A stretch of 10,092 bases of DNA, taken from contig WTJX01000437.1 in NCBI GenBank assembly GCA_011524675.1, forward strand, positions 1 to 10,092, written 5' to 3'. Position 1 is the first letter of the stretch; each line of letters starts with the position of its first letter. Source of the stretch: Cytophagales bacterium. GTDB lineage: Bacteria; Bacteroidota; Bacteroidia; Cytophagales; JAAEPT01. This document shows, piece by piece, positions 1-5,722 of this stretch. The notes below the pieces were generated by a model that was not told the DNA's origin, ran no database searches, and saw nothing but the letters and a program-made list of their open reading frames with translations. The position numbers were made by a program, and so were the translations under genes.

Positions 1-153
1 AGGAGTTTAAGTGATAGAAAAGGAAGACTTCCTTAGTTAAAAGCGGAATCCCTGCCCTAAAACCTTCCACGTTCCTGTGTATCAAAAATGGGTTTAGTGA
101 TTACGGCGCTAGCGAGAATGACATTGACAAGTTTATAACAAACTAAGGTCGTT

Positions 154-183
154 CGTCATCGCGAGTGTAGCGACGCGATCCAG
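154..183. repeat. GC-rich dispersed intergenic repeat, self-complementary
   Basis: A 30-nt GC-rich patch in otherwise AT-rich DNA. It contains ATCGCG (159-164) and CGCGAT (174-179), which pair to form a 6-bp stem around a 9-nt loop. Its wording (CGTCATCGCGAG...GCGACGCGATCC) resembles the widespread bacterial intergenic repeat of the type 'GTCATTGCGAGCGAAGC...', which I know from family knowledge and have not searched. A nearby stretch at 105-123 (GCGCTAGCGAGAATGAC) looks like a degenerate piece of the same kind in the other orientation. The rest of 1-309 holds no convincing gene. Confidence 0.5.
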
Positions 184-279
184 AATGATACGCTAGACGC
201 TTTCATATATTCACAACTTAGCTTTAGCCTGCTACCTTTAGTATGGAGAGTTTTTAGCCAAACTATCCCTAATTTTCGT

Positions 280-287
280 TATGTTTG
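280..287 (+). promoter_or_regulatory. Candidate Bacteroidota -7 box for the antitoxin gene
   Basis: TATGTTTG is an exact match to the Bacteroidota sigma-ABfr -7 consensus TAnnTTTG. It lies 22 nt upstream of the ATG at 310, a sensible distance for a short leader. No clean -33 TTTG box sits at the usual spacing; the nearest T-rich stretch (250-256) is slightly too far upstream. The call therefore rests on the -7 box and its position only. Confidence 0.4.
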
Positions 288-309
288 TATAGATACTCAT
301 AGTAAGGAT

Positions 310-576
310 ATGGAAGCAAGTTTTCAGTCAAATATGGATTGGGCAAAAAGTGAATTGGAAAAGATAAAAGACCCTAACTTCTTGGCTACTGTTATGGAGC
401 TTTTGAAAAAAAGACCCTCAGCACAGAAGCAGACAAGTTTAGCTAAAGAAGCAGCAATAAGAGCAGAATATACTAAACATGCTTTAGAGTCTCGTAAAGA
501 TATAAAAGCAGGTAGGGTTTTTACAAGAGAGAAAGCCGAAGTATATTTAGATGCACAAATGAAAAAATGGAAGTAA
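310..576 (+). CDS. Putative type II antitoxin (ParD/RelB-like), 88 aa
   Basis: A small, highly charged, predicted all-helical protein of 88 residues. The C-terminal third (about 60-88: ESRKDIKAGRVFTREKAEVY...MKKWK) resembles the tail of Bacteroidota addiction-module antitoxins, in which a 'DIKxGRVxTxEExxxxM' stretch ends in a KKW-type terminus; I recognise this by eye only. The strongest support is context: a second frame starts at 567 inside the last codons and looks like the N-terminus of a ParE/RelE toxin, the usual antitoxin-first overlapping order. If real, the protein would bind and neutralise the toxin and repress its own promoter. A good -7 box lies 22 nt upstream. Alternative: an unrelated small DNA-binding or hypothetical protein. 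Confidence 0.55.
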   Translation: MEASFQSNMDWAKSELEKIKDPNFLATVMELLKKRPSAQKQTSLAKEAAIRAEYTKHALESRKDIKAGRVFTREKAEVYLDAQMKKWK

Positions 577-689
577 TATACTCAAGTAAATCTCTTCGTA
601 GATTAAATAATCACTTAGCTTTTTTGCAAGAAACTCTTGAGTACTCTGATAATAAAATCATTGAATTAAGAAGGGAGCTACCATCTTAG
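567..689 (+). pseudogene. Truncated ParE/RelE-family toxin fragment, 40 aa
   Basis: ATG at 567 overlaps the last 10 nt of the antitoxin-like gene (stop at 574-576), giving translational coupling. The 40-residue product begins MEVIYSSKSLRRLNNHLAFL and continues into a second charged stretch (KIIELRREL). This matches the start of ParE/RelE toxins: a first beta strand of type 'xVIYSxxAxxxL', then helix 1 and the beginning of helix 2. Intact family members have about 90-100 residues, with a beta sheet carrying the active residues; that whole part is missing here. The frame stops at 687-689, 16 nt before the hairpin in front of the next gene (706-727). A truncated toxin should be inactive. Alternatives: a genuine small protein, or a frameshift, but I found no continuation in the other frames. 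Confidence 0.5.
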
Positions 690-705
690 TATTTTGAATT
701 AAAGT

Positions 706-743
706 CGCCCCGAAACATACTGGGGCGTTAGGCACAATTGAAG
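706..743 (+). repeat. Hairpin plus GTTAG motif before the lipoprotein gene
   Basis: CGCCCC (706-711) and GGGGCG (722-727) form a perfect 6-bp GC stem with a 10-nt loop in AT-rich surroundings. The stem's last G begins the motif GTTAGGCACAATTGAAG (727-743), which ends one nt before the ATG at 745. A close relative of this motif (14/17 identical) ends directly at the ATG of the minus-strand gene starting at 9914, also behind a hairpin. It is not a terminator, having no T-run. The GTTAGGC core fits the integron R' consensus GTTRRRY, but the matching upstream half-site is absent. Function unknown; a cassette boundary or a 5' leader structure are the main options. Confidence 0.5.
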
Positions 744-744
744 T

Positions 745-1314
745 ATGAAAAAGCAGCTATTAAATATCCTTATATTATTTATTATCACCGCTTGTAACCA
801 AAACGAAGTAAATAAAGAACAGTTAGCGGAAACATCAACTATTAAGACAGATAAATTTGAATATCGTGAGATTTTTGATAGTGTAGAAATGATTGATAAT
901 AGAGAATTTTGGGGTTGTGTTTATGGTGAATGGGAAATTACATCTATTGCAAAAGTGGGAGGAAGCTTATTTGACGAGAGCAAGATTCAAAATCAAATAG
1001 GTAATCACCTAACAATTGACGAAGACTTGTTTGAAGTTGATCTTTTAGGTGGTAACTATGTCTTAAACCAACCTTCTTATGAAATAGAGGCAATAGATAA
1101 TGACGCAGGTCCTTCACTAAAAGGAAGTAGTATATTCTATGGATACCAAATGTGTAGAGATTCTGTTTTTTATGTTATTGTCAATGGATTCGACTCATTA
1201 AATAATGAACATAGCATCTATATTGAATTAATTAGCTGTGAAGAAGTTTCTACATACTATGATGGGAGAATCTATTTTTATGAAAGAATTAAAAAAGTGC
1301 CTATCAAAAAATAA
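745..1314 (+). CDS. Hypothetical lipoprotein, 189 aa
   Basis: The N-terminus is a clear lipoprotein signal: MKK, a hydrophobic stretch (residues 4-14) and the lipobox ITAC, with lipidation expected at Cys17. The next residues are NQNE, so there is no obvious Bacteroidota surface-export signal of the K-(D/E)2 type. The mature part is acidic and beta-rich by inspection, with cysteines near residues 57, 137 and 165. I recognise no catalytic motif or named family. It is single-copy and alone on its strand, with an antitoxin-like/truncated toxin pair upstream and a repeat-rich desert downstream. The start is fixed by the signal peptide, and the ATG sits 1 nt after a repeated 17-nt motif. It looks like an accessory gene; an immunity-type role is conceivable but unsupported. 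Confidence 0.75.
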   Translation: MKKQLLNILILFIITACNQNEVNKEQLAETSTIKTDKFEYREIFDSVEMIDNREFWGCVYGEWEITSIAKVGGSLFDESKIQNQIGNHLTIDEDLFEVDLLGGNYVLNQPSYEIEAIDNDAGPSLKGSSIFYGYQMCRDSVFYVIVNGFDSLNNEHSIYIELISCEEVSTYYDGRIYFYERIKKVPIKK

Positions 1315-1354
1315 ACAGTATTGAAACTATTGTTTATTAAGGTCGTTATAGGCA
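1313..1354 (+). repeat. Hairpin overlapping the lipoprotein stop codon, followed by GTTATAGGCA
   Basis: AAACAGTA (1313-1320) pairs with TATTGTTT (1328-1335), giving 8 bp with one G-U around a 7-nt loop, and the left arm begins inside the TAA stop (1312-1314). Nine nt later comes GTTATAGGCA (1345-1354), a looser version of the GTTAGGCA motif upstream of the same gene. There is no T-run, so it is a weak terminator at best. It may be the distal boundary of the lipoprotein unit, but the similarity is too short to be decisive. Confidence 0.3.
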
Positions 1355-1410
1355 ATAGCTCAAAATCCAAAAGAGTAAATTATGAATATTAATGCTGATA
1401 AAACTCCGTT

Positions 1411-1440
1411 CTTCAAGATGTTCCGCAGGGCATCTTGAAG
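1411..1440. repeat. Perfect 10-bp palindrome with 10-nt loop
   Basis: CTTCAAGATG (1411-1420) and CATCTTGAAG (1431-1440) are exact reverse complements around the loop TTCCGCAGGG. No T-run follows on either strand, so a classical terminator is unlikely. It has the look of a REP-like hairpin repeat. It lies 26 nt outside the left end of the inverted-repeat element at 1467. Confidence 0.5.
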
Positions 1441-1466
1441 GGGAAATAAAAAAAGATGTTTCATTC

Positions 1467-1780
1467 TTAACCCAACTTGGCAAAAAAGTGCGTTTCTGTG
1501 GAACTACGCTTGATTTTAGCGATTTAGGCTACACTACATCTTTGTTTTTAAATTAAATTAACAAAAACAAATTTCCGACTAGGTATTTTTTGTTATTTCA
1601 AGATAAATCAATCTAATTTTCCATACTATTTCACAAATATAGTAAAAAGGGATAAAATAACAAAAACCGTACTACACTACAAGTTGTTTTTACTGCTAAA
1701 AAGTGCTTATACTGGTTTTAATCGCACAAAAAAAATTAAAAAAAGTGCTTTTTAAATCATGAAGTGCCAAGTTGGGTTAA
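1467..1780. mobile_element. Transposase-free element with 16-bp terminal inverted repeats (MITE-like), 314 bp
   Basis: TTAACCCAACTTGGCA (1467-1482) is repeated exactly in reverse complement at 1765-1780. The 282 nt between carry no ORF of note. Inside lies a second pair of inverted arms: GTTATTT and its T-rich lead-in near 1585-1599, against AAATAACAAAAACC near 1655-1670, so the whole element can fold on itself. The outermost bases TTAA are self-complementary, so they can be read as part of 16-bp ends without target duplication, as a 4-bp TTAA duplication with 12-bp ends, or as a TA duplication (IS630/mariner-type) with longer ends. The sequence cannot separate these. No transposase is encoded, so it would depend on a partner element elsewhere. 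Confidence 0.7.
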
Positions 1781-1838
1781 AATTTTGTATAAAGCAGAAT
1801 AAGTGCAAAAGATGGTTTTGCAAGGTCTTCTTTTAATG
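1777..1838. repeat. Dispersed repeat copy A (62 nt, 55/62 identical to 2988-3049)
   Basis: Starting at the last TTAA of the preceding inverted-repeat element, 62 nt match 2988-3049 at 55 positions, including an uninterrupted shared core GCAGAATAAGTGCAAAA. Copy B forms the right arm of a long palindrome next to pgi; copy A lacks a recognisable left arm. The homology begins exactly where the mobile element ends, which suggests the element inserted into this repeat at a TTAA. Confidence 0.65.
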
Positions 1839-1874
1839 ATTGGCTAAAAAAAAGCCTTCGCACCTGCTTTTCAC

Positions 1875-1915
1875 CTAATTTTAATTCCATAGCTAGGCTA
1901 TGCAAAGAAAATTAG
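1875..1915. repeat. Interrupted inverted repeat upstream of the hydrolase gene
   Basis: CTAATTTT (1875-1882) pairs with AAAATTAG (1908-1915), and inside it CATAGC (1888-1893) pairs with GCTATG (1897-1902) around a 3-nt loop. Two coaxial perfect stems with an internal bulge give a stable foldable structure. No T-run follows. The gene-free stretch 1383-2038 is therefore almost entirely repeats and inverted repeats. I saw no convincing promoter for the hydrolase in 1916-2038. Confidence 0.4.
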
Positions 1916-2038
1916 CATTAAAGAAACAAAAAGTTCAAATCACTACACCATCAAACCTCTTTTTGTGCGTAAAAAAGAAGAAATAACCTAATATGCATTG
2001 AAAAAGAGGCAATATTTAATCACACTTATTCTATAAAA

Positions 2039-2815
2039 ATGAAAAAAATTAGCATTCTGTTTTTATTAATCCCTTTTATCACCTTTGGACAAAAGGTAGG
2101 TTTCAAAGAGTACAAAAGCAAAGAGTTTGAATTTGAAGGACGCAAAGCCATCATTGTTTTTCCCAATAAGGCAAACAAAAAGAAAAATTGGATATGGAGA
2201 GCGCGTTTTTGGGGACATGAACCACAACTTGACAAAGCCCTTCTAGACAAAGGTTTCCATGTGGTATATGTAGATGTTATGCATTTATTTGGCAATCAAC
2301 AAGCCGTAAACTTATGGAATGGCTTTTATGATTATTGTAGAGAAAACTACAAATTAAGTGAAAAAGTAGTATTGGAAGGAATGAGCAGAGGAGGACTCAT
2401 TATCTACAACTGGGCAGCGCAAAACACCGACAAAGTGGCTTGCATCTATGGTGATGCACCCGTATGTGATATTAAGAGTTGGCCAGGTGGTCTTTACTCT
2501 GGCATAGGAAGTGCCGGTATGTGGAATCACTGTAAAAGAGCATATGGTCTCAACACCGACGAAGATGTAAAAGCGTACAAAGAGGGACCTATATACAATG
2601 CAGCCATTATCGCAAAAGCCAAAATTCCTGTAATACATGTATATGGAGCGATAGATGAAGTTGTTCCTTATAAAGAAAATACTGCACTTGTAGAAAAGCA
2701 GTTTGAAAAGGCAGGAGGAAAAATGGAAGTCATACGCAAAGAAGATGTGGGACATCATCCACATTGTTTGGAAGACCCTACTCCTTTAGTTAATTTTATC
2801 ATGGATGCATTATAA
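2039..2815 (+). CDS. Secreted alpha/beta-hydrolase (serine esterase/peptidase fold), 258 aa
   Basis: A 17-residue signal peptide (MKKISILFLLIPFITFG, cut before QK) indicates export to the periplasm or beyond. The mature domain is an alpha/beta hydrolase: an aromatic region near 51-62 (WIWRARFWGHEP), the nucleophile elbow G-M-S-R-G with Ser116, and the probable acid Asp206 in GAIDEVVP. The histidine is in the C-terminal GHHPH (239-242; one of H239/H240 most likely). The DAPVCDIKSWPGG segment (139-151) is typical of a Bacteroidota/Planctomycetes group of esterase-like hydrolases often found with polysaccharide breakdown genes. No sugar-degradation genes are visible next to it, so the substrate cannot be named. 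Full length for a single-domain hydrolase. It is a single-gene unit with a terminator hairpin 8 nt after the stop. Confidence 0.85.
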   Translation: MKKISILFLLIPFITFGQKVGFKEYKSKEFEFEGRKAIIVFPNKANKKKNWIWRARFWGHEPQLDKALLDKGFHVVYVDVMHLFGNQQAVNLWNGFYDYCRENYKLSEKVVLEGMSRGGLIIYNWAAQNTDKVACIYGDAPVCDIKSWPGGLYSGIGSAGMWNHCKRAYGLNTDEDVKAYKEGPIYNAAIIAKAKIPVIHVYGAIDEVVPYKENTALVEKQFEKAGGKMEVIRKEDVGHHPHCLEDPTPLVNFIMDAL

Positions 2816-2822
2816 AAATAAA

Positions 2823-2853
2823 CCCACCTTCATTTTAATAAACTGAAGGTGGG
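2823..2853 (+). terminator. Terminator-like hairpin after the hydrolase gene
   Basis: CCCACCTTCA (2823-2832) and TGAAGGTGGG (2844-2853) form a perfect 10-bp GC-rich stem with an 11-nt loop, beginning 7 nt after the hydrolase stop. Only a weak T-rich run follows (TCAAATCCTTTT), so termination efficiency is uncertain, but position and strength fit an intrinsic terminator. Confidence 0.65.
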
Positions 2854-2900
2854 GTCAAATCCTTTTAGATCAAATGCAGAAAGAGACAGTCATAAGTTAA

Positions 2901-3043
2901 AAGAAGGCTTTGCATAACTAAGGTTTTGTGCTTAGTCAAGGCTTTCAACATTTTAAAACCGCAGTTTACTGATTGTAAATGAGGATTTTAAAATGTTGTA
3001 TAACGCAGAATAAGTGCAAAAAATGGTTTTGCAAAGACTTCTT
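2901..3043. repeat. Long palindromic element, 58-nt arms, touching the pgi stop codon
   Basis: Two 58-nt arms (2901-2958 and 2986-3043) are imperfect inverted copies around a 27-nt loop. The inner 13 bp (CAACATTTTAAAA / TTTTAAAATGTTG) are perfect, and the outer ends AAGAAG / CTTCTT also pair. The right arm ends exactly one base before the pgi stop (TAG, 3044-3046 on the minus strand). The right arm plus a few bases recurs at 1777-1838 (55/62 identical), so this is a dispersed repeat and not just a local terminator. In its position between two convergent genes it could serve as a bidirectional transcription stop. No ORF inside. Confidence 0.65.
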
Positions 3044-4699
3044 CTAAGGTTGTTTCATCGCTTTAAAGGCATTAATAAGCCCATTGGTAGAAACATCATG
3101 TGTATTTACCTCTTCCTCTCCTGTGAGTTCAGGCAAAATCTTTTTTGCTAACTGCTTACCAAGTTCTACTCCCCACTGATCGAAACTAAATATATTCCAA
3201 ATAATCCCTTGTACAAATATTTTATGTTCGTACATAGCGATCAAACTACCCAATGTTCTAGGAGTCAACTTTTTAAATAAAATAGAATTGGTAGGCTTGT
3301 TACCTTCAAATACTTTAAACGGTACTATCTTGTCTATTTCCTGTGCCGTCTTGCCACTCCCTTCAAATTCAGCACGCACTTCGCTTTCTGTTTTTCCATT
3401 CATGAGTGCTTCTGTCTGTGCAAAGAAGTTTGACAATAGTTTGTCATGATGGTCTCCTACAGGGTTGTGAGACTGAGCAGGCGCAAGAAAATCACATGGA
3501 ATAAGCTTTGTCCCTTGATGAATGAGTTGATAAAAAGCATGTTGCCCATTAGTCCCTGGTTCACCCCAAATGACAGGACCTGTTTGATAGTTTACTTTTT
3601 CTCCATTTCTATCAACATATTTACCGTTGCTTTCCATATTCCCTTGCTGGAAATATGCTGCAAAGCGATGCATATACTGGTCATATGGCAAGATCGCCTC
3701 TGTTTCTGCTTCAAAAAAGTTGTTATACCATATACCTATCAAAGCTAGTAGCACAGGAATATTGTCTTTGAAATCGGTAGTAGCAAAATGTTTATCCATG
3801 GCATGTGCACCATCTAAAAGCTCTTTGAAGTTCTCAAAGCCAATAGTACACGCGATAGATAGCCCTATAGCAGAGCATAAGGAGTACCTTCCTCCTACCC
3901 AATCCCAAAAGCCAAACATATTGTTTGTATCTATACCAAATGATGCTACGCCTTTTTCGTTAGTAGATAATGCCACAAAGTGCTTTGCAATATGCGCTTC
4001 CTCTTTAGCGCTTTCCAAAAACCATGCTCTCGCCGTATGGGCATTGGTCATTGTTTCTTGTGTAGTGAATGTCTTAGAGGCAACCATAAACAATGTAGTC
4101 TCTGGGGCTACTTTTGCAAGCGTTTCTGCCATGTGTGTTCCATCGACATTAGACACAAAATGTATATTGATATTTTTCTTTTGATAAGGCTTTAAAGCCT
4201 CTGTAACCATGACAGGACCAAGATCTGAGCCTCCAATACCTATATTTACAATATCTGTAACTTCTTTGCCAGTATATCCTTTCCATTCCCCTTGGATTAC
4301 TTTTTCCGAAAAGGCTTTCATTTTGTCCAATACCTCATTGACCATAGGCATGACATCCTGCCCGTCTTCCATCACAGGGCTATTAGAAGAGTTACGTAAG
4401 GCTGTATGCAATACGGCTCTGTCTTCTGTCTGGTTGATACGCTCGCCATCAAACAAGCCTTTGATAGCTACCTTAAGTTCTGTTTCTTGTGCCAAAGCTA
4501 ACAATAGGTCTAGCGTCTCTTGGGTAATGATGTTTTTGGAATAGTCAATAAGGATGTCCTCAAACGTAGTAGAAAAGTTGGTAAAGCGTGCGTCATCACC
4601 TTCAAACAAGCTTTTCATATGAAGGTCTTTCATTTCTTGAAAGTGTGTGCTTAGTTTTTTCCAAGCATCTGTCTGTGTAGGGTTTATTGTAGGCAGCAT
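3044..4699 (-). CDS. pgi: Glucose-6-phosphate isomerase
   Basis: Interconverts glucose 6-phosphate and fructose 6-phosphate in the cytosol (glycolysis/gluconeogenesis). At 551 residues it is the usual length of the long, E. coli-like PGI form. Visible landmarks: sugar-phosphate binding loop IGIGGSDLGP (153-162), SKTFTTQET (208-216) in the first SIS domain, signature 1 DWVGGRYSL (266-274), GNMESNGK with catalytic Glu356, GTNGQHAFYQ with catalytic His387, and signature 2 FDQWGVELGK with Lys515. All catalytic residues are present, so it should be active. The ATG start gives a normal N-terminus and no upstream in-frame extension is needed. It runs convergent to the hydrolase and divergent from the response-regulator gene; it is not part of an operon here. 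Confidence 0.97.
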   Translation of the reverse strand: MLPTINPTQTDAWKKLSTHFQEMKDLHMKSLFEGDDARFTNFSTTFEDILIDYSKNIITQETLDLLLALAQETELKVAIKGLFDGERINQTEDRAVLHTALRNSSNSPVMEDGQDVMPMVNEVLDKMKAFSEKVIQGEWKGYTGKEVTDIVNIGIGGSDLGPVMVTEALKPYQKKNINIHFVSNVDGTHMAETLAKVAPETTLFMVASKTFTTQETMTNAHTARAWFLESAKEEAHIAKHFVALSTNEKGVASFGIDTNNMFGFWDWVGGRYSLCSAIGLSIACTIGFENFKELLDGAHAMDKHFATTDFKDNIPVLLALIGIWYNNFFEAETEAILPYDQYMHRFAAYFQQGNMESNGKYVDRNGEKVNYQTGPVIWGEPGTNGQHAFYQLIHQGTKLIPCDFLAPAQSHNPVGDHHDKLLSNFFAQTEALMNGKTESEVRAEFEGSGKTAQEIDKIVPFKVFEGNKPTNSILFKKLTPRTLGSLIAMYEHKIFVQGIIWNIFSFDQWGVELGKQLAKKILPELTGEEEVNTHDVSTNGLINAFKAMKQP

Positions 4700-4988
4700 T
4701 TTTTTAAGTGTATTTTTTTCCGTCCTTAAAAGTAAAACAAATAATTGTAAGTATAAGTATTTTTGGAAGACTACTTAAGTAGAATTATCAACTATATATT
4801 AATGCAGTATTATGTAAACTTTATCATTATGTCAATTAAGCCAAAACATTGATCGTTTGTTAGTGTTGGTAACATAACATTGTTTAATTTTAAGTTCAAG
4901 TTCATCGACTAGGGCTAAAAGTAATATGTGGTTTACAGAATAGACAAGTAGGCGGACAAAAAACACTACAGGATAAACAAAAACTTTT
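4700..4988. promoter_or_regulatory. Divergent intergenic region between pgi and the response-regulator gene
   Basis: 289 nt, AT-rich and gene-free, must hold promoters for both divergent genes. On the plus strand TTG (4866-4868) and TAATTTTA (4885-4892, 7/8 to TAnnTTTG) form a weak promoter candidate for the regulator, with a 16-nt gap that is shorter than usual. On the minus strand a TACTTTTA near 4727-4734 is a similar 7/8 candidate for pgi without a good -33 partner. No strong inverted repeat or operator stands out. Confidence 0.3.
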
Positions 4989-5690
4989 ATGAGTAAGCAA
5001 AACACATCGGCAAAAAAAGTATTGGTCATTGACGACGAGCCAAACATTGTGGAGCTATTGGTTTACAATCTTGAAAAAGAAGGCTACGAAGTAAAAAGTG
5101 CAAAGGATGGTATTGAAGGAGTAAAGGTTGCCAAAAAATTTATCCCTCATCTAATTTTGCTAGATATCATGATGCCCAATATAGATGGGGTAGAAACTTG
5201 TCGTTTGTTAAGAGAAAACAAAGACTTGGCTAATACATATATTTTATTTTTGACTGCTAGGTCAGAAGAGTACTCAGAGATAGCCGCATTCTCCTCTGGC
5301 GCAGATGACTACATCGTAAAGCCTATCAAGCCTAGAGCCCTCATGAGCAGGGTCAATTCTTACTTTAGGAGAGCAAGCAACAAAGTCGTAGAGCATGAAG
5401 AAGAAGATAAGGTAGAAGTAAAAGACCTTATCATAGACAAAATAAGCTATACCATCAAAAAAGCAGATGAAGTAATAAGCTTCCCACGCAAAGAGTTTGA
5501 GTTGCTGTACTATTTGGCAAAAAACCCAAACAAAGTATTCAGTAGAGATGCTTTACTCAAAAAGATCTGGGGTACAGATGTCTCAGTAGTCGCTAGAACA
5601 GTAGATGTACACATCCGAAAGATACGTGAAAAAATAGGTGACGGCTACATCAAAACTATCAAAGGAGTAGGCTATAAGTTTGATCTATAG
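4989..5690 (+). CDS. OmpR/PhoB-family response regulator, 233 aa
   Basis: A two-domain transcription factor. The receiver domain (about 10-128) carries the acidic pair Asp15-Asp16, the phosphoacceptor Asp59 in LLDIMMPNIDG, the switch Thr89 and Lys111 in the KP motif. A linker rich in glutamate (134-145) leads to a winged-helix DNA-binding domain (about 145-232). That domain shows the usual RTVDVHIRKIREKIG recognition helix and the IKTIKGVGYKF end. All phosphorylation residues are present. The sensor kinase gene starts 32 nt downstream, so it is the cognate partner. The overall type is PhoB-like, but no phosphate transport genes are in the window, so the signal and targets are not known. ATG start with an N-terminal extension of 9 residues before the first strand, normal for this family. 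Confidence 0.93.
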   Translation: MSKQNTSAKKVLVIDDEPNIVELLVYNLEKEGYEVKSAKDGIEGVKVAKKFIPHLILLDIMMPNIDGVETCRLLRENKDLANTYILFLTARSEEYSEIAAFSSGADDYIVKPIKPRALMSRVNSYFRRASNKVVEHEEEDKVEVKDLIIDKISYTIKKADEVISFPRKEFELLYYLAKNPNKVFSRDALLKKIWGTDVSVVARTVDVHIRKIREKIGDGYIKTIKGVGYKFDL

Positions 5691-5722
5691 CCTACTGTTT
5701 CAGCACTATAAATATCTACACT

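Noticed and set aside
640..743. Canonical integron attC site before the lipoprotein gene
   Set aside because: GTTAGGC fits the R' core, but no complementary RYYYAAC half-site lies in the 50-130 nt upstream, and no integrase is visible. Kept only as an unclassified motif.
1382..1438. 18-codon frame starting at ATG 1382
   Set aside because: Too short, ends inside a palindrome and matches nothing I know; mentioned only as a possible gene remnant.
2026..2764. Minus-strand frames opposite the hydrolase
   Set aside because: The plus-strand hydrolase has a signal peptide and catalytic motifs; the antisense frames have neither.
3446..4544. Several plus-strand frames of 71-185 codons opposite pgi
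   Set aside because: All lie antisense to a full-length, catalytically complete pgi and show no recognisable protein features; they are shadows.
4832..5047. Minus-strand 71-codon frame across the regulator start
   Set aside because: Covers the divergent promoter region and the start of a clear response-regulator gene in antisense; no supporting features.
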